Shown here piece by piece: positions 21,191 to 34,207 of a DNA stretch of 64,000 bases (the stretch's first letter is position 1; each line of letters starts with the position of its first letter). A program made the translations under genes and the position numbers. The stretch comes from Protonemura montana (Eukaryota > Arthropoda > Insecta > Plecoptera > Nemouridae). The DNA lies in NCBI GenBank assembly GCA_947568835.1, contig OX387610.1, positions 13,931,001 through 13,995,000 of the forward strand. The letters run 5' to 3'. Under the pieces are notes generated by a model. That model did no database searches. It was not told the origin of the DNA and saw only the letters and a program-made list of their open reading frames with translations.

Positions 21191-22137
21191 AAAACTATGG
21201 TGATTTAACCAAGAGGCATTCAGCATTTTTGTTGATAAAATAGCTTTTTAACTAAACAGGAATTTTTTTGTGAAATCAGTTTTTATTAACGCTGGTCCTC
21301 TGCCTGTGTTTGCAAACTCAGTGGTAAAACGATTGAATTAAGTGATTTAAAAGGAAATTAATACATATTTTAGTTGAATTACATTTGATTTCAAAACTCG
21401 TACGCGTCTGTTACAGCAAAAGAAATTCATTCACTAAAGACGAATTACGGAAAAGCTTTCTGAAAAGTATTTACACAAGCTTTTCCTGGCGTGCGAACAT
21501 TTTCTAATGGTCGCTTTTCATGCATATGCAATTTTCCGATTAACCTCGTTTGTAAATAAGAAACGGAATTCATCTTAAAACATGCAATTCTTAAAACGCG
21601 TTGAGCTAAACAACTTTGTTGAATTCTTCGAATAAATTCATCTCAACAACATCTTAAATATATATATATATTTTTTTTTCGCAAAGTAAGGAACACTTAA
21701 TTTTCATCTTTGAACCGTAATAACTCCTCAGTTGCTTTTTAAATAATTCATTCAGAAATATTCTTTTATAATCTCCGAGAAGATGGTGGCCATTAAAAGA
21801 GAGCGCCGGTAGCATATTCAAAAGATCCAGCTTCCTACCTTTTAGGCAGTGCGTTTGTGAGAGCACTAAAATTAAATTATATCTCACTTTTAAAAGCGCC
21901 GGGACAATTCTCGGTGCGATATTTTCAAGACACGAGTAAAACAATCTCTAGCAGAAATATGAAAACAAAGTTTGGTTCAGGTTACGATGCTAATTTAATT
22001 TCACCAATTCACAGATCATCACTGTTTTTTGTAGACTTTTCTGTTTCTAGAATATTTTCTTTTCTTCTGGTGCGTTGGCAATTTAAAAAAATTAATTAAA
22101 ATAGGAACCGACCAAATTTGATATCAGTAACTTTACC

Positions 22138-22222
22138 TTTTATTCATATGACCCATATTCATATGACCAATATTATATGGTCCTATGGGTAAATGGTCAT
22201 ATAGTCATATGGGTCATAATAA
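22138..22222. repeat. CATATG-rich inverted repeat
   Basis: ATGACCCATATTCATATGAC faces GTCATATAGTCATATGGGTC, a roughly 30-base imperfect hairpin with several CATATG hexamers. Confidence 0.6.
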
Positions 22223-22778
22223 CTTCTTCTGTTGTAGAAGAATCACTGCTTCTATGTTTTCATTGGAAGAAATTCATTAAGTGAACCGTGCAAGTGAAAA
22301 TAATCCAAGAAAGTTTCGTTTTTTTAAAACTTGTCAAAATATTAAGTTTCAAATCAATTGGATGCATTACTTGATTTAAAATGATAAATCAAAATTAATC
22401 AAATTCGAGTGATAAGAAATTGCATAAACATTGAGCGATTTGATATCGATATTGATCTTCTAGGTTCAACGAATATTTAGAAACTATAGTTGTTGGTTGC
22501 ACGGTCGACTTGAAATTGACTTAAATAAATTATTGCGGGAAAAATTAATTATAAATTGCTTTTTCACTGGTGAAAATCTCGTGGAATAGAGTATTTACAT
22601 AGTTTCATTTTTAATCACTTACAAATATACCTTTTTATCAAGTAGTTCACAAAGAAGCATTTATAAATTAAGTCTTTAAAATGATTAGAAGCTTCAGCAT
22701 TCAGAACAAACTATAAAATCGCAAGATCGATCCAATTCAAGATAAATCTTGCAGTGGCCGCAGTCTCTTTTAGCAAAG

Positions 22779-22823
22779 CAGGGACCAGGGACCAGGGACC
22801 AGGGACCAGGGACCAGGGACCAG
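22779..22823 (+). repeat. (GGACCAG)n microsatellite
   Basis: About six perfect tandem copies of the heptamer GGACCAG. Confidence 0.9.
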
Positions 22824-24521
22824 AGTCTCCCTGAATGCGACATGTAACCAACATGTTTGGAAAACCTCGAGGCTCTCCGAACGTGTTGGGAGTAAGACGG
22901 GGTTGGTTTTTAAACCCATTCCCTCGGGAACATAATGCCGTGTCCCGGACAAGACTTTCTGGAGAGCTGATCCCGGGGAAAGCGACAACAGACCCGAAGG
23001 GAGACGCAGAAAATGCTGGATCGTGGTAGAGTCGAGTGAAATTTGCCCGAATGTCGGGATGCTTTCAAAGTATTAACTCTTCATTCGGGGAATTAAAAGA
23101 ATGGTGGTTGGAAAAAAACTGGAGACTTGTTTTTGTGGATTGGCTTGAGACGTTTTATATATCTCGGAAAGGCATGGAAGTTAAGTGGTGTCAGGGACAT
23201 TTGTCTTGTTTTTATATAAGTTTAAGTTATATTAGCCAGTCAATATTTAGGGCAAGCATTGTATATTGTAGTGCTGGGTTTGTAAGTTAAGCCGCACAAA
23301 TATGTTTTAAAAATTGGTCAAGACAAAGGTTTTCTTGACAGGTATGATTACCAATCCACTACAGCCGTGAGAAAATACCGGATTAAAGCATTCTTGGATA
23401 CATTTTCTGCCAAAAGAGCTGGTGAAAAGAAATTGATACAAGCTTTGGTATGGTATCTTTTTAAAAATGGTATATTTGGTATATTTGGTATAATTGTCTA
23501 GATTTCTTTGGTTTATTTAAGTTTTAAGATAAAAAATATCGCAAAAATTGCCAGAAGTATTATAAATGAAACAAAAATCAGAACAAAAAGGTTTAAAATT
23601 CTGTGATTTGTTTTATAGTAATCGAATGGGCATCTTTCAGCTTGTAAAACTGGTAAAAATTGTGCGTGACAATTTGTCTGTGTTTAAAAAAAATTGCGAT
23701 TACAAAAAAGGCGAAGGAACTCGTTTTGCATTGAGTTCAAATATATTTTCTTTATTTATTCCAGAAAATGCCCCGGATCAAGACGCAATAAGCGAACCCA
23801 TATGAATAAAAAAACTGCCGTTTAACTAGATATATCTTTTTCCTGTACTTATACATTTCTAGATGTTAGCTTCAATCATAAAAGCAGCTCAAATGTGTCC
23901 TGAAGTCTCACAATAAAGCGACATAATCCGATTGACAGGGCGCTATAAATGTGATAATGAAGAGATTAGTCCCCCCTAACGTTCCCGAGGGAACGAGAAC
24001 AGGACGAGACGTCTTGGAAGGGGAATACGGAAACAGACCTGTTTTCCGTCCGTCAAGAACTTCCGGAAAAGTCACGAGTCATAAGATGAAGGAAAATCGT
24101 TTCCCTCAGAATTTTTTTTTTGTAAGATGACAGTTTCTCAGTTTCTGGTAATAAAGGTTTGGAAATAAAGAAGTCGTGACAATTCAGAATCAAGTTTGAC
24201 ACAATTATTTCCTCTTTTCTGAAGTTGGTTCCGCCAATGATTAGATGGGCGTAGCGAGCGAAGCAAAGACTTCATATTTTTGTCAAAAAAAAATTTGTGT
24301 TCGTTCCCGTCTACCAGCCAAACAGCTACACCGATTTTAATTAAATTTACTAAACACATTCAAAATCTCATAACTTATATCTCAATTTTTTTAATTTCGA
24401 AAATTTTAATTTTAAATCTGTGTTTAAAAAAATTTTCATCAAAAATTTCATGAAAATTTCATGATATATAATCATGATATTCACAGATATTATCAAAATC
24501 AAAAACAAATATCTGTGAATG

Positions 24522-25161
24522 ATGGTTTTTAGACTCATGTCTATTTAATTTATCCTTAGCACAAGTTTTTAGAAAAACTATTTGAACTGGGTTTTGAATG
24601 CTAAGTAAAGGGCTACTAAATTTCCCGACGTTTCGCAACATATACTAGTTACTTCTTCAGAGGTTTGAGCAGTCCTGGCAATTTTCCGATAACAAAAGAA
24701 CCACATAAAATTATAACAATTACCTAGTTCGAGCTTCCTAAATGCATCTAAACAAAATAATCAGGGTCAATAACTCAAAAACTATTGTATTATGTATTTT
24801 CTGAAATAAGAACTCGAACACATTGGCGTTTTTTAACTAACTAATTATGTGTATGGAAATTAATATAATATAATACATACACATAATTAGTTAGTTAAAA
24901 AACGCCAATGTGTTCGAGTTCTTATTTCAGAAAATACATAATACAATAGTTTTTGAGTTATTGACCCTGATTATTTTGTTTAGATGCATTTAGGAAGCTC
25001 GAACTAGGTAATTGTTATAATTTTATGTGGTTCTTTTGTTATCGGAAAATTGTCAGGACTGCTCAAACCTCTGAAGAAGTAACTAGTATATGTTGCGAAA
25101 CGTCGGGAAATTTAGTAGCCCTTTACTTAGCATTCAAAACCCAGTTCAAATAGTTTTTCTA
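24522..25161. mobile_element. Family D giant hairpin element (2 x 286 bp) with 15-bp TSD
   Basis: The arms 24570-24855 and 24876-25161 are equal in length and nearly identical as reverse complements (I saw one mismatch), separated by a 20-base loop. The left side carries about 50 extra bases ending in the family terminus ATGGTTTTTAGACTCATGTC. Flanking direct repeats AAATATCTGTGAATG lie at 24507-24521 and 25162-25176. Long target-site duplications suggest target-primed integration. No protein is encoded. Confidence 0.9.
25071..25107 (+). ncRNA. Hammerhead-ribozyme-like motif in family D
   Basis: CTGAAGA, a hairpin GTAAC-(8-nt loop)-GTTGC, then GAAACGTC, which resembles the hammerhead core (CUGAUGA / stem II / GAAA / GUC) found in Penelope-like elements and retrozymes. 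The copies at 4.2 and 48.3 kb keep a similar hairpin with changed bases (GTAAC/GTTAC at 4.2 kb). It deviates at U7 and has an extra A before stem II; stem III is not evident, so activity is uncertain. Confidence 0.35.
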
Positions 25162-25364
25162 AAATATCTGTGAATGTCTTTGGTATTTGGTGTTTGGTTT
25201 CCATGACAATATTTGTTCAGTGCACAAATTCGAAAGAGCAATCGAGTGAACTGAAAGTTCTGAAAGAAGCTCGACCCTTTCCCAACTAAAATAAAAAAAT
25301 ATAGGGCCAAAAAAAAATACGTTTATGGCAAACGCAACTATAATAACGATCGCGAAACCCAATT

Positions 25365-25500
25365 ATTTTACTTAAAAAGCGGCTGCCAACGCCATCGTGT
25401 GGCACCTACCGGTACCACGTATTGTCGGCTAGTTTCCTCAGCAGAAAATTCAACGGACGCGATGGCTCTCTAATTATACCAATAAACTCAATGCTTTAAG
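25365..25500 (-). repeat. Family E dispersed repeat, partial
   Basis: GCCATCGTGTGGCACCTACC, CTCAGCAGAAAATTC and ACCAATAAACTCAA match the 34.3-34.5 kb copy in the same orientation. Confidence 0.65.
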
Positions 25501-26470
25501 CTTTAAAGCAATCCTGTAACAGTCGGGAACAAACAATCAAAACAAAACTAAGTTTTGGTCGGTGTCTTTTAAAAAACTTCTACACAACTCTTTGAAATTA
25601 GTGAATTCAAAGAGATAAAATCTGCATTTTTACCAGACAAGTTTATAATTATTAAAGCCAACTTTCTTAAAATCTGGACACTTTTATGCAAAGAAAAGAT
25701 ATGATTTTTCCCTAAAGACAGGATTTTTCTTAATAATCTCCCTCCTCACTCCAGTTTTTTTTCAGCCCTTATTACTCCACTTAACAGTAATGGCTCAATT
25801 ACAGCCTTAAAAGTGCCACATTACCGGAATTGAGTTATCAAAATGGCGACTACACGAGAACCCATTACAAATCCACGGGTGTGAGCTCAGGACTACCTAC
25901 CAAGAAACAACGCCCTCCTGCCCACCGTCTTTCACCCTGAATAAAGATTACCGTCTCACTGATTTAATATGAAAAGATCTCCTAAAGCGTGCGTTTAAAA
26001 TATCAGATTATAGCGTTATAAGCAAATGTGCCCCGAAGGCTTTGCGCCTCTTTGAAGCGAGATGGTAAACGATTGGAATATCTTAGCGACAAAAGTAAAC
26101 AAGGCTGGAGCACTTTTCCAGGAATTAATTAAGAAAGGTATTCGAAAAATGTTTGGGTTTAAGACATTTTCTTGGAACGAAACGCGGTCGCTTTACGATG
26201 CTGAATTTTGATGTAATTAAATATGATACAGAATTTGTTGCCCACGTTTCTCGTTGAAATTTGTTCTTTTGAAAAAGCAAGCACTTTGCTTATTATGTTT
26301 ATTTTTCTTTTATATACCACTTATTTAATTACCTGCTGATTTTACCGAAATGCAAAAGGATCGTTTCGTTAAAATACTGCTTGATTGTGCAGTGGTGCTT
26401 GACCCAATTCCTGACACAGAGCAGTGTTTCTAAAATCCATTCGGAGCTAACAATAGCAGATTTAGATAAA
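25500..26470. other. Unassigned AT-rich stretch
   Basis: No exon or repeat family recognised. Confidence 0.5.
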
Positions 26471-26477
26471 AAGATAC

Positions 26478-27065
26478 CGACGTGTTTGGCGTGTTGGTAA
26501 CACCGGCTCTCATGAGATCACCGAATTTAGGCAACACTGCGCTGAGTCAGATATTGGATGAGTGACCATTATACACATGACCAGTTCTGTTCGGGAGAGA
26601 GGTTGGAGGGATGAAAGTTAAGCAACACTGAGCTAAGTCAGGTATTGGATGATTGACCATCATACACATGGCCAGTTCTGTTCGGGAGAGAGGTTGGAGG
26701 GATGAAAGTTAAGCAACACTGAGCTAAGTCAGGTATTGGATGATTGACCATCATACACATGACCAGTTCTGTTCGGGAGAGAGGTTGGAGGGATGAAAGT
26801 TAGTACAGCAACTTCACTCGCCTTGCTTATCAACCTCTCGACACCATGAATTTGTGGAGGAATCCTGTTGATCGCGTTGTACCGTCCTTCGGAAGGGACG
26901 TTAGGCCGGTGGTCCCCTTGGTGCTCTTCGACAGGAGTAGGTTACGTGCCGGCACCGGGTTTCCCCTGCACCCTTTTCGGCTTAGGCTCATCATCATCCA
27001 CTCATTCACCGACGCCGCAGGGCCAGTTGTCAAAACAGCTCGTCGTTAAACACCACAAATTAATC
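26478..27065 (+). mobile_element. Family B 5S-derived SINE, three head units
   Basis: Head GTGTTGGTAACACCGGCTCT and GAGATCACCGAATTTAGGCA. Further units start near 26,618 and 26,709 (AAGTTAAGCAACACTGAGCT ... TTGGATGATTGACC). The body is ACCATGAATTTGTGGAGGAA and ACCGTCCTTCGGAAGGGACG; the tail GTCGTTAAACACCACAAATT. Open frames inside are incidental to the element. Confidence 0.92.
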
Positions 27066-27627
27066 AGTGATATGCAAATATAAATATCTTATTGGCTGAG
27101 ATGGGAAATTGTGAAATTGGCCGCAGACTTGGAGTTATAATAAAAAATGGGTTTACAATTTTGAGAAAACATTTTTGTATACTTATATATATTTTTTTGC
27201 TTTCTTGTGGTTTTATATTTATTTATTCTGAGACTACAGCGGTGAAATAAGTAGATACTCAAAGTGTGGCGGGTGGTTTGGGGCACCAGGAATAGAAGGC
27301 ACATGCTGACACGTTTGACAGGAGCTGCAAGATAACCGAAGGATAACTTTCCAGAAAGGGTAAGGAGTGTGAAACGACGTTTGAACGGGAAACGTACACA
27401 TCTTTGTCCCACTGGGACCAGCTTGACTTGAGCTCTCCTCCGGGAACGGAAACTGGATGAAATGTTGCTTTGAGTTATAAAAAAAAAAGAAAGTGAAATA
27501 TGTATTGTGAAATATTATATGAAATGTTCAGTATGTGACCGCAGTCCGTTGATAAAATTGTAAAACTATTTATTTTTTGGTTTTAGCAATGATTTTTGAG
27601 GTAAAATCGGTTCTGTGTTAATTTCAG

Positions 27628-27805
27628 GCACGTGGTTACGGTAGGTGCCACCCGATGGCGTTTGTGGCCGTGATTTCTTTTGTAAATATCTTTATTATCG
27701 CGATACATGTTTATCAATCGTTGAGGTTAGCATTAATAAAAATAAATTGAGTGTAAAACCAGTCTCAAATGCGAGTAATCTGCAAGAAATGATTATTACA
27801 TTTTT
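27628..27805 (+). repeat. Family E dispersed repeat
   Basis: GGTAGGTGCCACCCGATGGC, CGCGATACATGTTTATCAAT and AATGCGAGTAATCTGCAAGA are shared with the 20.9 and 34.2 kb copies. Confidence 0.8.
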
Positions 27806-28149
27806 TTTAATACACTTGGCGATCGCCGTAAAGTAGTCAAGTGGCGGTTAATTCGCGATGACAGTTCAAAACTAGCGCCATTGTTGAATGTAACAAAATT
27901 ACCTGAATTGCAAACACATTTTTTTAAGTTTTTTTTTTCATTAATTATCATTAAAATTATAGCAAAACCATTAATCCTGAAAACTTTTTCTTGCAAATTT
28001 TCACTTCCGGTTCGTAACAAAAATAATTTCCCTAAAGATATCACAAAAACCAAACAATCAGATGAAACCAGACCAAAAACTCGGGAGACGCGTTTAAAAT
28101 TCAAGTTTCTATGAATAACTGGTAACATTTTTCTGTATATAAACCTAAA

Positions 28150-29229
28150 TATAAATAAAGCGAATGTGAGAGAAGCTTCCACTTCCCAGCACCTGGCAGT
28201 GGCACCAACAATATCACACGCTCCCTCACCTTTCCACCCCTTTTATCCCCGACTCATCCCACCCAATCTCCTCAGCGTTCCCTTTTCATCCCGTTTCATC
28301 CCAAGCCGATCCCGTTCATCCCCTGCCCGAGTGTACAACCCATGGTGACCTAGACATCCTTACAAAAGATGAACGACTCACCAGAAGGAAGGGCAAAGAA
28401 AACGCCGCGGAAAATCAGAAGGAATAACGCGCGTTGCGTCGTAAAACAAATTACATTCGCCAGAGGCAGCTATCAAAGGAAAATGGAAATGTCATCAAAG
28501 GTGAAGAAGTATTTGGTTGAAGAATTGTGAAAACTGCTTGCTTATCCTTGGATATTGCTCAGGACGCTTTTCGCTTATTTACTAGGAAGTAGGAACGTTT
28601 TTTTATTTCTGATCGCATTTTTTTTTTATTCACTTTTTTCAAATATTTATTTATGTTAACTAAGGATCTTCTCCGCTTGAAGGAAATCAATGCATCTCTG
28701 AAGATATTTCCTTGTGGGGTTCACTAGAATTGAAAGACAAGCTTCATCCAGAGGATCTCCAGAACACAACCCAAGGACCACGCCCTGAGAGATCCAGGAA
28801 GAAGAGTTTAAAGATTAACAGCCACTTACAGAGAGCGTCTCAAGATGTTTACCTGTTTTTACCATAATGATAACGTCTTTATCCCAAATAATAGGAGGTA
28901 CGTTACATTTTACATTACGTTACATTGACTTAGACATCAATTTTGCTATTGTTTAATGAATCACTGACCAGAACAAAAATATGGCTATGGCGGCCAAGAT
29001 TTTCCTCCTATTTAAGAATGGTTTTTCACTTATTATAGGGCAGATTTAGTTTTTTATCTGTTTATTTTTCTATGATTGATCAGTTTACTCGAAATATGCA
29101 AGTCTGTTCAGTTCAAAATTACAATATTTGTCATATGATCGTTTTTCATTTTCATTTTTTATTTCTTATTTGCTAACATTATTTTAATTTGACGCTTTAG
29201 TATTAGGTAAAATAATCTTTAAAGATAAG
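28150..29229. other. Unassigned; pyrimidine-rich patch
   Basis: At 28,180-28,340 a C/T-rich stretch holds short repeats of TCATCCC. No product recognised. Confidence 0.4.
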
Positions 29230-29645
29230 TGAGCCTTGAAATTGGCGAATTCCCATGCGATGGGTGGAACAGCAAATCATCGATCAGCCGATGGCATCCG
29301 CACCCAATCACGCACGGCTAATCACGGCTAAAATTCACCCCGTTAATCAGCCTCTAATTAAACAGATCCCCCTGCTAAACAGACGCCAAAGCTTCGTGCA
29401 AACACAGAGAATCAAAACATTGTTCCTGTTGTGATTATATCCACACGAGCGAAATCGATTTTCATAATCCTATTGCATTAAAGGTATTACTTTATTTGAC
29501 CGTAGGGTAATTCAAGTGCATGCTCCATTCCTCCAGGGAACATTTTTAGTTAAATTAATGAAATCTAATGAAATTCGCCGCTGGACTGTGCGGATATTTA
29601 ATTAAATTCTCATCCTTAATTAAAAGATAATCCTTTATCAGTCTA
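29230..29645. promoter_or_regulatory. Possible enhancer, homeodomain-type motifs
   Basis: Repeat-free block with GTTAATCAGCCTCTAATTAA, TTAGTTAAATTAATG, TTTAATTAAATTC and CCTTAATTAAAAG. Suggestive only. Confidence 0.2.
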
Positions 29646-30119
29646 GGGCGTGGCGTGCTATGATTTGTCATTGCATGACATTCATTCTATACTGAATCAT
29701 CGATGGCAACCGTAACAAAGGAATTGGTAGATATTTGATTAGTTCAGTTGGTCTTTTCAGCTATTTTGCTCGATCCTACTCTTTCAGTGATTGTTTGAAA
29801 TTTAGCGCGTGTGCATGGCAGCCATTTTGTGTTCGCTTGTGTCAGATTAGTTGACGCTATTCTGCACCAGCCTAGGAAGTGGTGAGAGTTGGAACAAGAA
29901 TAAATTAAAAGTGTTCAAGATAATCAAATCTCTGTTGGTGACAGAAAATAATGAGTTATTGGTGAAAATTTTGATGTGTATATAGCAGGAAAATAAACTT
30001 AAAAACGGAAAAAGTCCTTTCAGAGCGAATTAATTGGTTGTAAATTGCTATCACTTTGATATAAGCTTGAAGCAAATTTCTCGCAAGTCACTAAGCATTA
30101 AATGGCAATCAAAATCACA

Positions 30120-30445
30120 TCTATTTGTCGATTTATTGTTTCACCTACCTAATTATTTAGCACTAATTGAATAACACAATTAACACAAGCATCTTGTAAT
30201 CACCCCATCAACAAAGCATTCGATACAATTTCAGATCTCCACTAACCTATCTTTGTCAAACTACATCAAACTCGCGTATAATGAGTCCACACAAAGTGTC
30301 TTGGTATCAATGTTTCTCTTATCATTCTCACCACACAAGACTCGTGCACACAACATCAGATAATTAGTTAATTAAGGAAGACGGCAGTCAAGACATCAAT
30401 AATTCACAAGCAGAATAATTCGGGAGCAAATTCAAGATTACTTGT
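30120..30445. promoter_or_regulatory. Possible enhancer, TAAT-rich cluster
   Basis: Repeat-free block with CTAATTATTTAG, ACTAATTGAATAAC, AGATAATTAGTTAATTAAGG and ATCAATAATTCAC. Inference from motif density only. Confidence 0.2.
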
Positions 30446-33400
30446 TTGCTATGCAATTCAATCATAGATGACTATATAGGTATGGGTGTAGACACTGTCT
30501 TCCCATCACTCTGGGGTATTTGGAGTATAGGTAGCTTACATCTTGAACAGCGGCGGTGTCTTTAGGGCATGTATCTGGTTAGAGTGAGGTTAGAGTGAAA
30601 TTGCTGAGCAAAATTTGATCAAACCATTGCAGTTGTGAAGATGAAACGGAGGATCATCTTTCATTTCAAATGGTTTAATGGAATAGGCAAGGATCAAATC
30701 AACAATCTTAACATTTCAGTGAAATATGACTTCCAACTTACATGTTATTATAATTGCAAATGCCTTGGGCACAGTAGCCTATAATTACCTACTCAGAAAT
30801 TGGTGCGAATCTAGTAACTTGAACCCCGATTTCCACCTATCGTGTTATAGTAACTCTTTACTATTCATTTATCCACTTTCCTTTCGCAAATCTAATCATT
30901 TTTTACTTAACAAGAAACTAAAAAGGTTCGCTAACGTATGTCAACTCTTTGCCAGCGAAATATTTCGGACATAAACTCAAAAGTACGCATTTTCGCTTCA
31001 AGAATCTCTCTAGAAATTTGTCTAATTCCTCTTCCAGCATCTTGATTCCACTCGCGAAAATTTACTCCCGCGTCGCATCCCGATTCCTGTCGTGCTATGC
31101 TCGCCAGACGATCTTCAAGTGGACACTCTTGGACTCCCGGTACACGATAAGGGCTGGAATTCAGGAACTATTGCAGCATCAAAGTCTGCTCCTGTCCGTG
31201 TACCAGACCACTGAACCTACAGTTCGATTCCGTTCAAGTGTTATTTGCCCAAAGAAATTTCGCAACGTAGCAACGTAGAGAGAACCACGGTGGTATTTCC
31301 ATAACCTCATTGAGATCAATTGATCAACAAGGGTTTAATTTCATGCAAATTGCCGGATAGTTGATGCACTCGGCTACATTTCGGGTGATTTTCACGGGTA
31401 GTTAGTTATGTGTGTAATTGAAATTTGCTTGTGAGTAATTGTATTCTTGAGTGGACACAGCTCGAAGTTATGTGCAATCAAAAGTTGTACGTGTCTGTAA
31501 TAATAGAGATGTTCTGTGTAATAGCAGAACTGGGTTGGGGACTTCATTATAAAATGAAGTATATTTGGCATATGTAGTATTGTTGTCAGACATTTTGGTT
31601 AGTCACATAGAAGGGTTATGTGATTCCAGTCGCTAAAACCACCAACAGAAATGGTGAAAGTCAAAGTTGTCATTTTTGGCTAGATGCTTGAAAGAAATAA
31701 GCCAGAACACAGAGATATTTTTCGACCTCTGGCACTTAAAACATTGGACTGCTTGAAAAATTGTTCAGTCTCAGTGTAAATTTCCTTGACATTCCAGGAA
31801 AACAAGTCATAACAAAAATACTTTCTAATATAAAGTTCCTTTCATAAACAGTGGCAAGTAAACAAATCAATGTCTAGCAAATTCAGACGCCATTTTCGAT
31901 TCAATGAAGATGCTGTTCATTTTAACAAACATTTTAAAATACTATTCCGAAAACTACTGAACATATTTTGACAAAAGGGCCAAGAAGTTTTTTGGTAATG
32001 ATACATTTCCAGAAAATTTTAAGATCATATGTGTAAAGGTGTCCGATTTTATTCTAATATGTCATTTGGTCTTTTACAAAAGAAGGAATATACAAAGAAA
32101 AACGTAGAATTCTTTCGTCACCAAGAATTATATATAAGCCAACTCAATTAAATGTGATACTTATCAAAATAAACCTCCAAAACAGCTACATCCAATCATC
32201 AATAAATCTTCCTTACCCAAATGTTCCCTCCAATGTAGTAGGTACTTTATACTCGTATGAAACTTTGCCTGATATTCTCTGACAAATGTGTTTCTACCAA
32301 CATCCTAACTTCCTTTCCGTCGCTGGCTGTTCACATAATTAACTTGCAGTTTCATGAAGCATAATGCTCTACGTTATCTGGTGGAAAACACGGGACCAGC
32401 GCAATAATTATTCATATTACCAACTAATATTAACAATAACGCTCGGAGTTAATGTACCAGTGGATACCGTCGATGCATGGATACATCATTCATTTCGCGA
32501 AGGAGAAGCAACGGTGAAATGAACAGACACAGGAACGTGAAGTTTCTAGCCGGAGGATCTTTAGAACAGACAAGGCTTATTTATAATCCAATTATTTTTG
32601 GTAGTTTACATTTAAAAAAAATACTTTGTGTATACAAAAACGTAGGTTTGTTTATTAGGCATTAGAGTTTAAAGATGTATTTAAGATTTCAGCAGGAGAC
32701 GCAAAAGTAGCATCTAGAAATTAGCTAAAAATCTGATACAATGCTCAAGTTAAATAGCTTCTGTTTCCAAACGATTTTATTTTTCTCATCCATTGATGAT
32801 TAACGAACGTCATGCTGAGTGAGAATGTTTTTACTTACAGTTTAATTTACTGGTTGCTTGGGGTTAAAAAATATCTCCCCTTTCTTAAAGGGCTATGTTT
32901 TTTTCTGAAAACTTTAGCCAAAATACGCTAACTTTGATATTATTTTCTCAGGAAATTTTGCAAGTATTCATTTAATTCTTAACAATAGATCTTGAATAAT
33001 TTGTTGAATTTTAATTAATAACAGTGTGTAAGATGAGTTACAGAATCTTTTGTATTTTTATTATTTTATTCACTTGATGGGAATCAAAAAGCAAATAAAT
33101 AAAATGTGTATAATTTAAACATAAAAGTGAATGTGTGTGATATTCTTGTAATTTTAACTTAAAAGTTTTGTGAGGGATTCGAGCGCATAGCACAGCGATT
33201 TAGTTTAACTTGTTCAACGGTACTTTTCCTATTTAACTTCAGCTAACCACAAAAAACTTCTTGTAAGCTTGTTAAAAAAAAGTAAAACTAAAGATATGCA
33301 AGCACAACAAACTTTCAACATTCCTTTCAATGCTTTCACACGAAGTCGAGTTTACACAACAAGCTTCCACTCTGCTTTACAACAAGCTTTACTCTGCAAG

Positions 33401-34205
33401 CTTCCACGAAAACACTTCCAAAACGAAAAAATAAAATAAAAAACCCGGAAAAACTCCGCAAAAACGGGAAAACTATCAGTGGGTGATTTTCCGCTTTGTA
33501 GAAAGTACGGAAAAGATTGCCATCTCATTTTCCGACCAATCAAACCAATCGCACCACAATTTTACAAATCCAAACGGAATGCGACCGCGTTTCGATAAGC
33601 TAATACTGAAAACGCATGATAATTTCAGTTGTTTCCTTGTTAAATGTTGATATGAACTTGGATTAATGGTCATGTAGTTTAGTTTTAACGGTAACTAAGC
33701 CATTAGATGCTTAACTAGAGATTACCAGCTTTACCGACGTAATTAGGTAAGTAGAACAATGTCTTCTGGTTACTAGCTCGACGTTAAGCGGTGTAATGTT
33801 ATTGCAAGAAGTGGAAAGGAATTTACTTTTCTTTATGGAGTTTAAAGAGGTTCATATTTCATATCAAACTTCTTGTAAATAGTGATTGCATTTGAGTAAA
33901 TTACAATAAAAGCTAAGTATTAGGTAACTTTAAGTGCAGTACATTCTTTTTCCTCCTGTCCAACAAGACAGATTTTTATTACGAATACAAATTCATTTTT
34001 ACTAAAAATAATAAATGTAATGACTCTTGCAATAATCGTTTTTCTTGTGTGATATTTTTGCAAACCTGTTTTTACTTATCGACTAAATGTTTGTTTTATG
34101 TACGTGTAGTATTTTTCCACCACAATTTCTGCCAAATTAACTGCTTTACAGACAAAAATGTTAGATGCTACTTAATAAAAACACCGTCGTTTCGAGTGTT
34201 AAGAA
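30446..34205. other. Gene-poor stretch, no element recognised
   Basis: It contains an octamer-like ATGCAAAT (31,344) and a few open frames without recognisable domains. No main-family repeat copy seen. Confidence 0.45.
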
Positions 34206-34207
34206 AT

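Larger units (their letters stand above)
21191..24454. other. Gene-poor stretch with minor simple repeats
   Basis: It contains a CATATG-rich hairpin (22,138-22,222), a (GGACCAG)n microsatellite (22,779-22,823) and a moderately GC-rich patch (22,830-23,030) without a recognised product. No exon or main-family element was identified. Confidence 0.5.

Noticed and set aside
27089..27412. 107-codon minus-strand frame
   Set aside because: No domain, no splice context and no coding-like conservation visible; other 70-135-codon frames (5818-6225, 27796-28182, 43281-43610) were dropped for the same reason.
31110..31240. RNase H-like VWYTDRSRL on the minus strand suggesting a LINE RNase H domain
   Set aside because: The residues after the motif contain stops and do not follow the RNase H pattern; probably chance.
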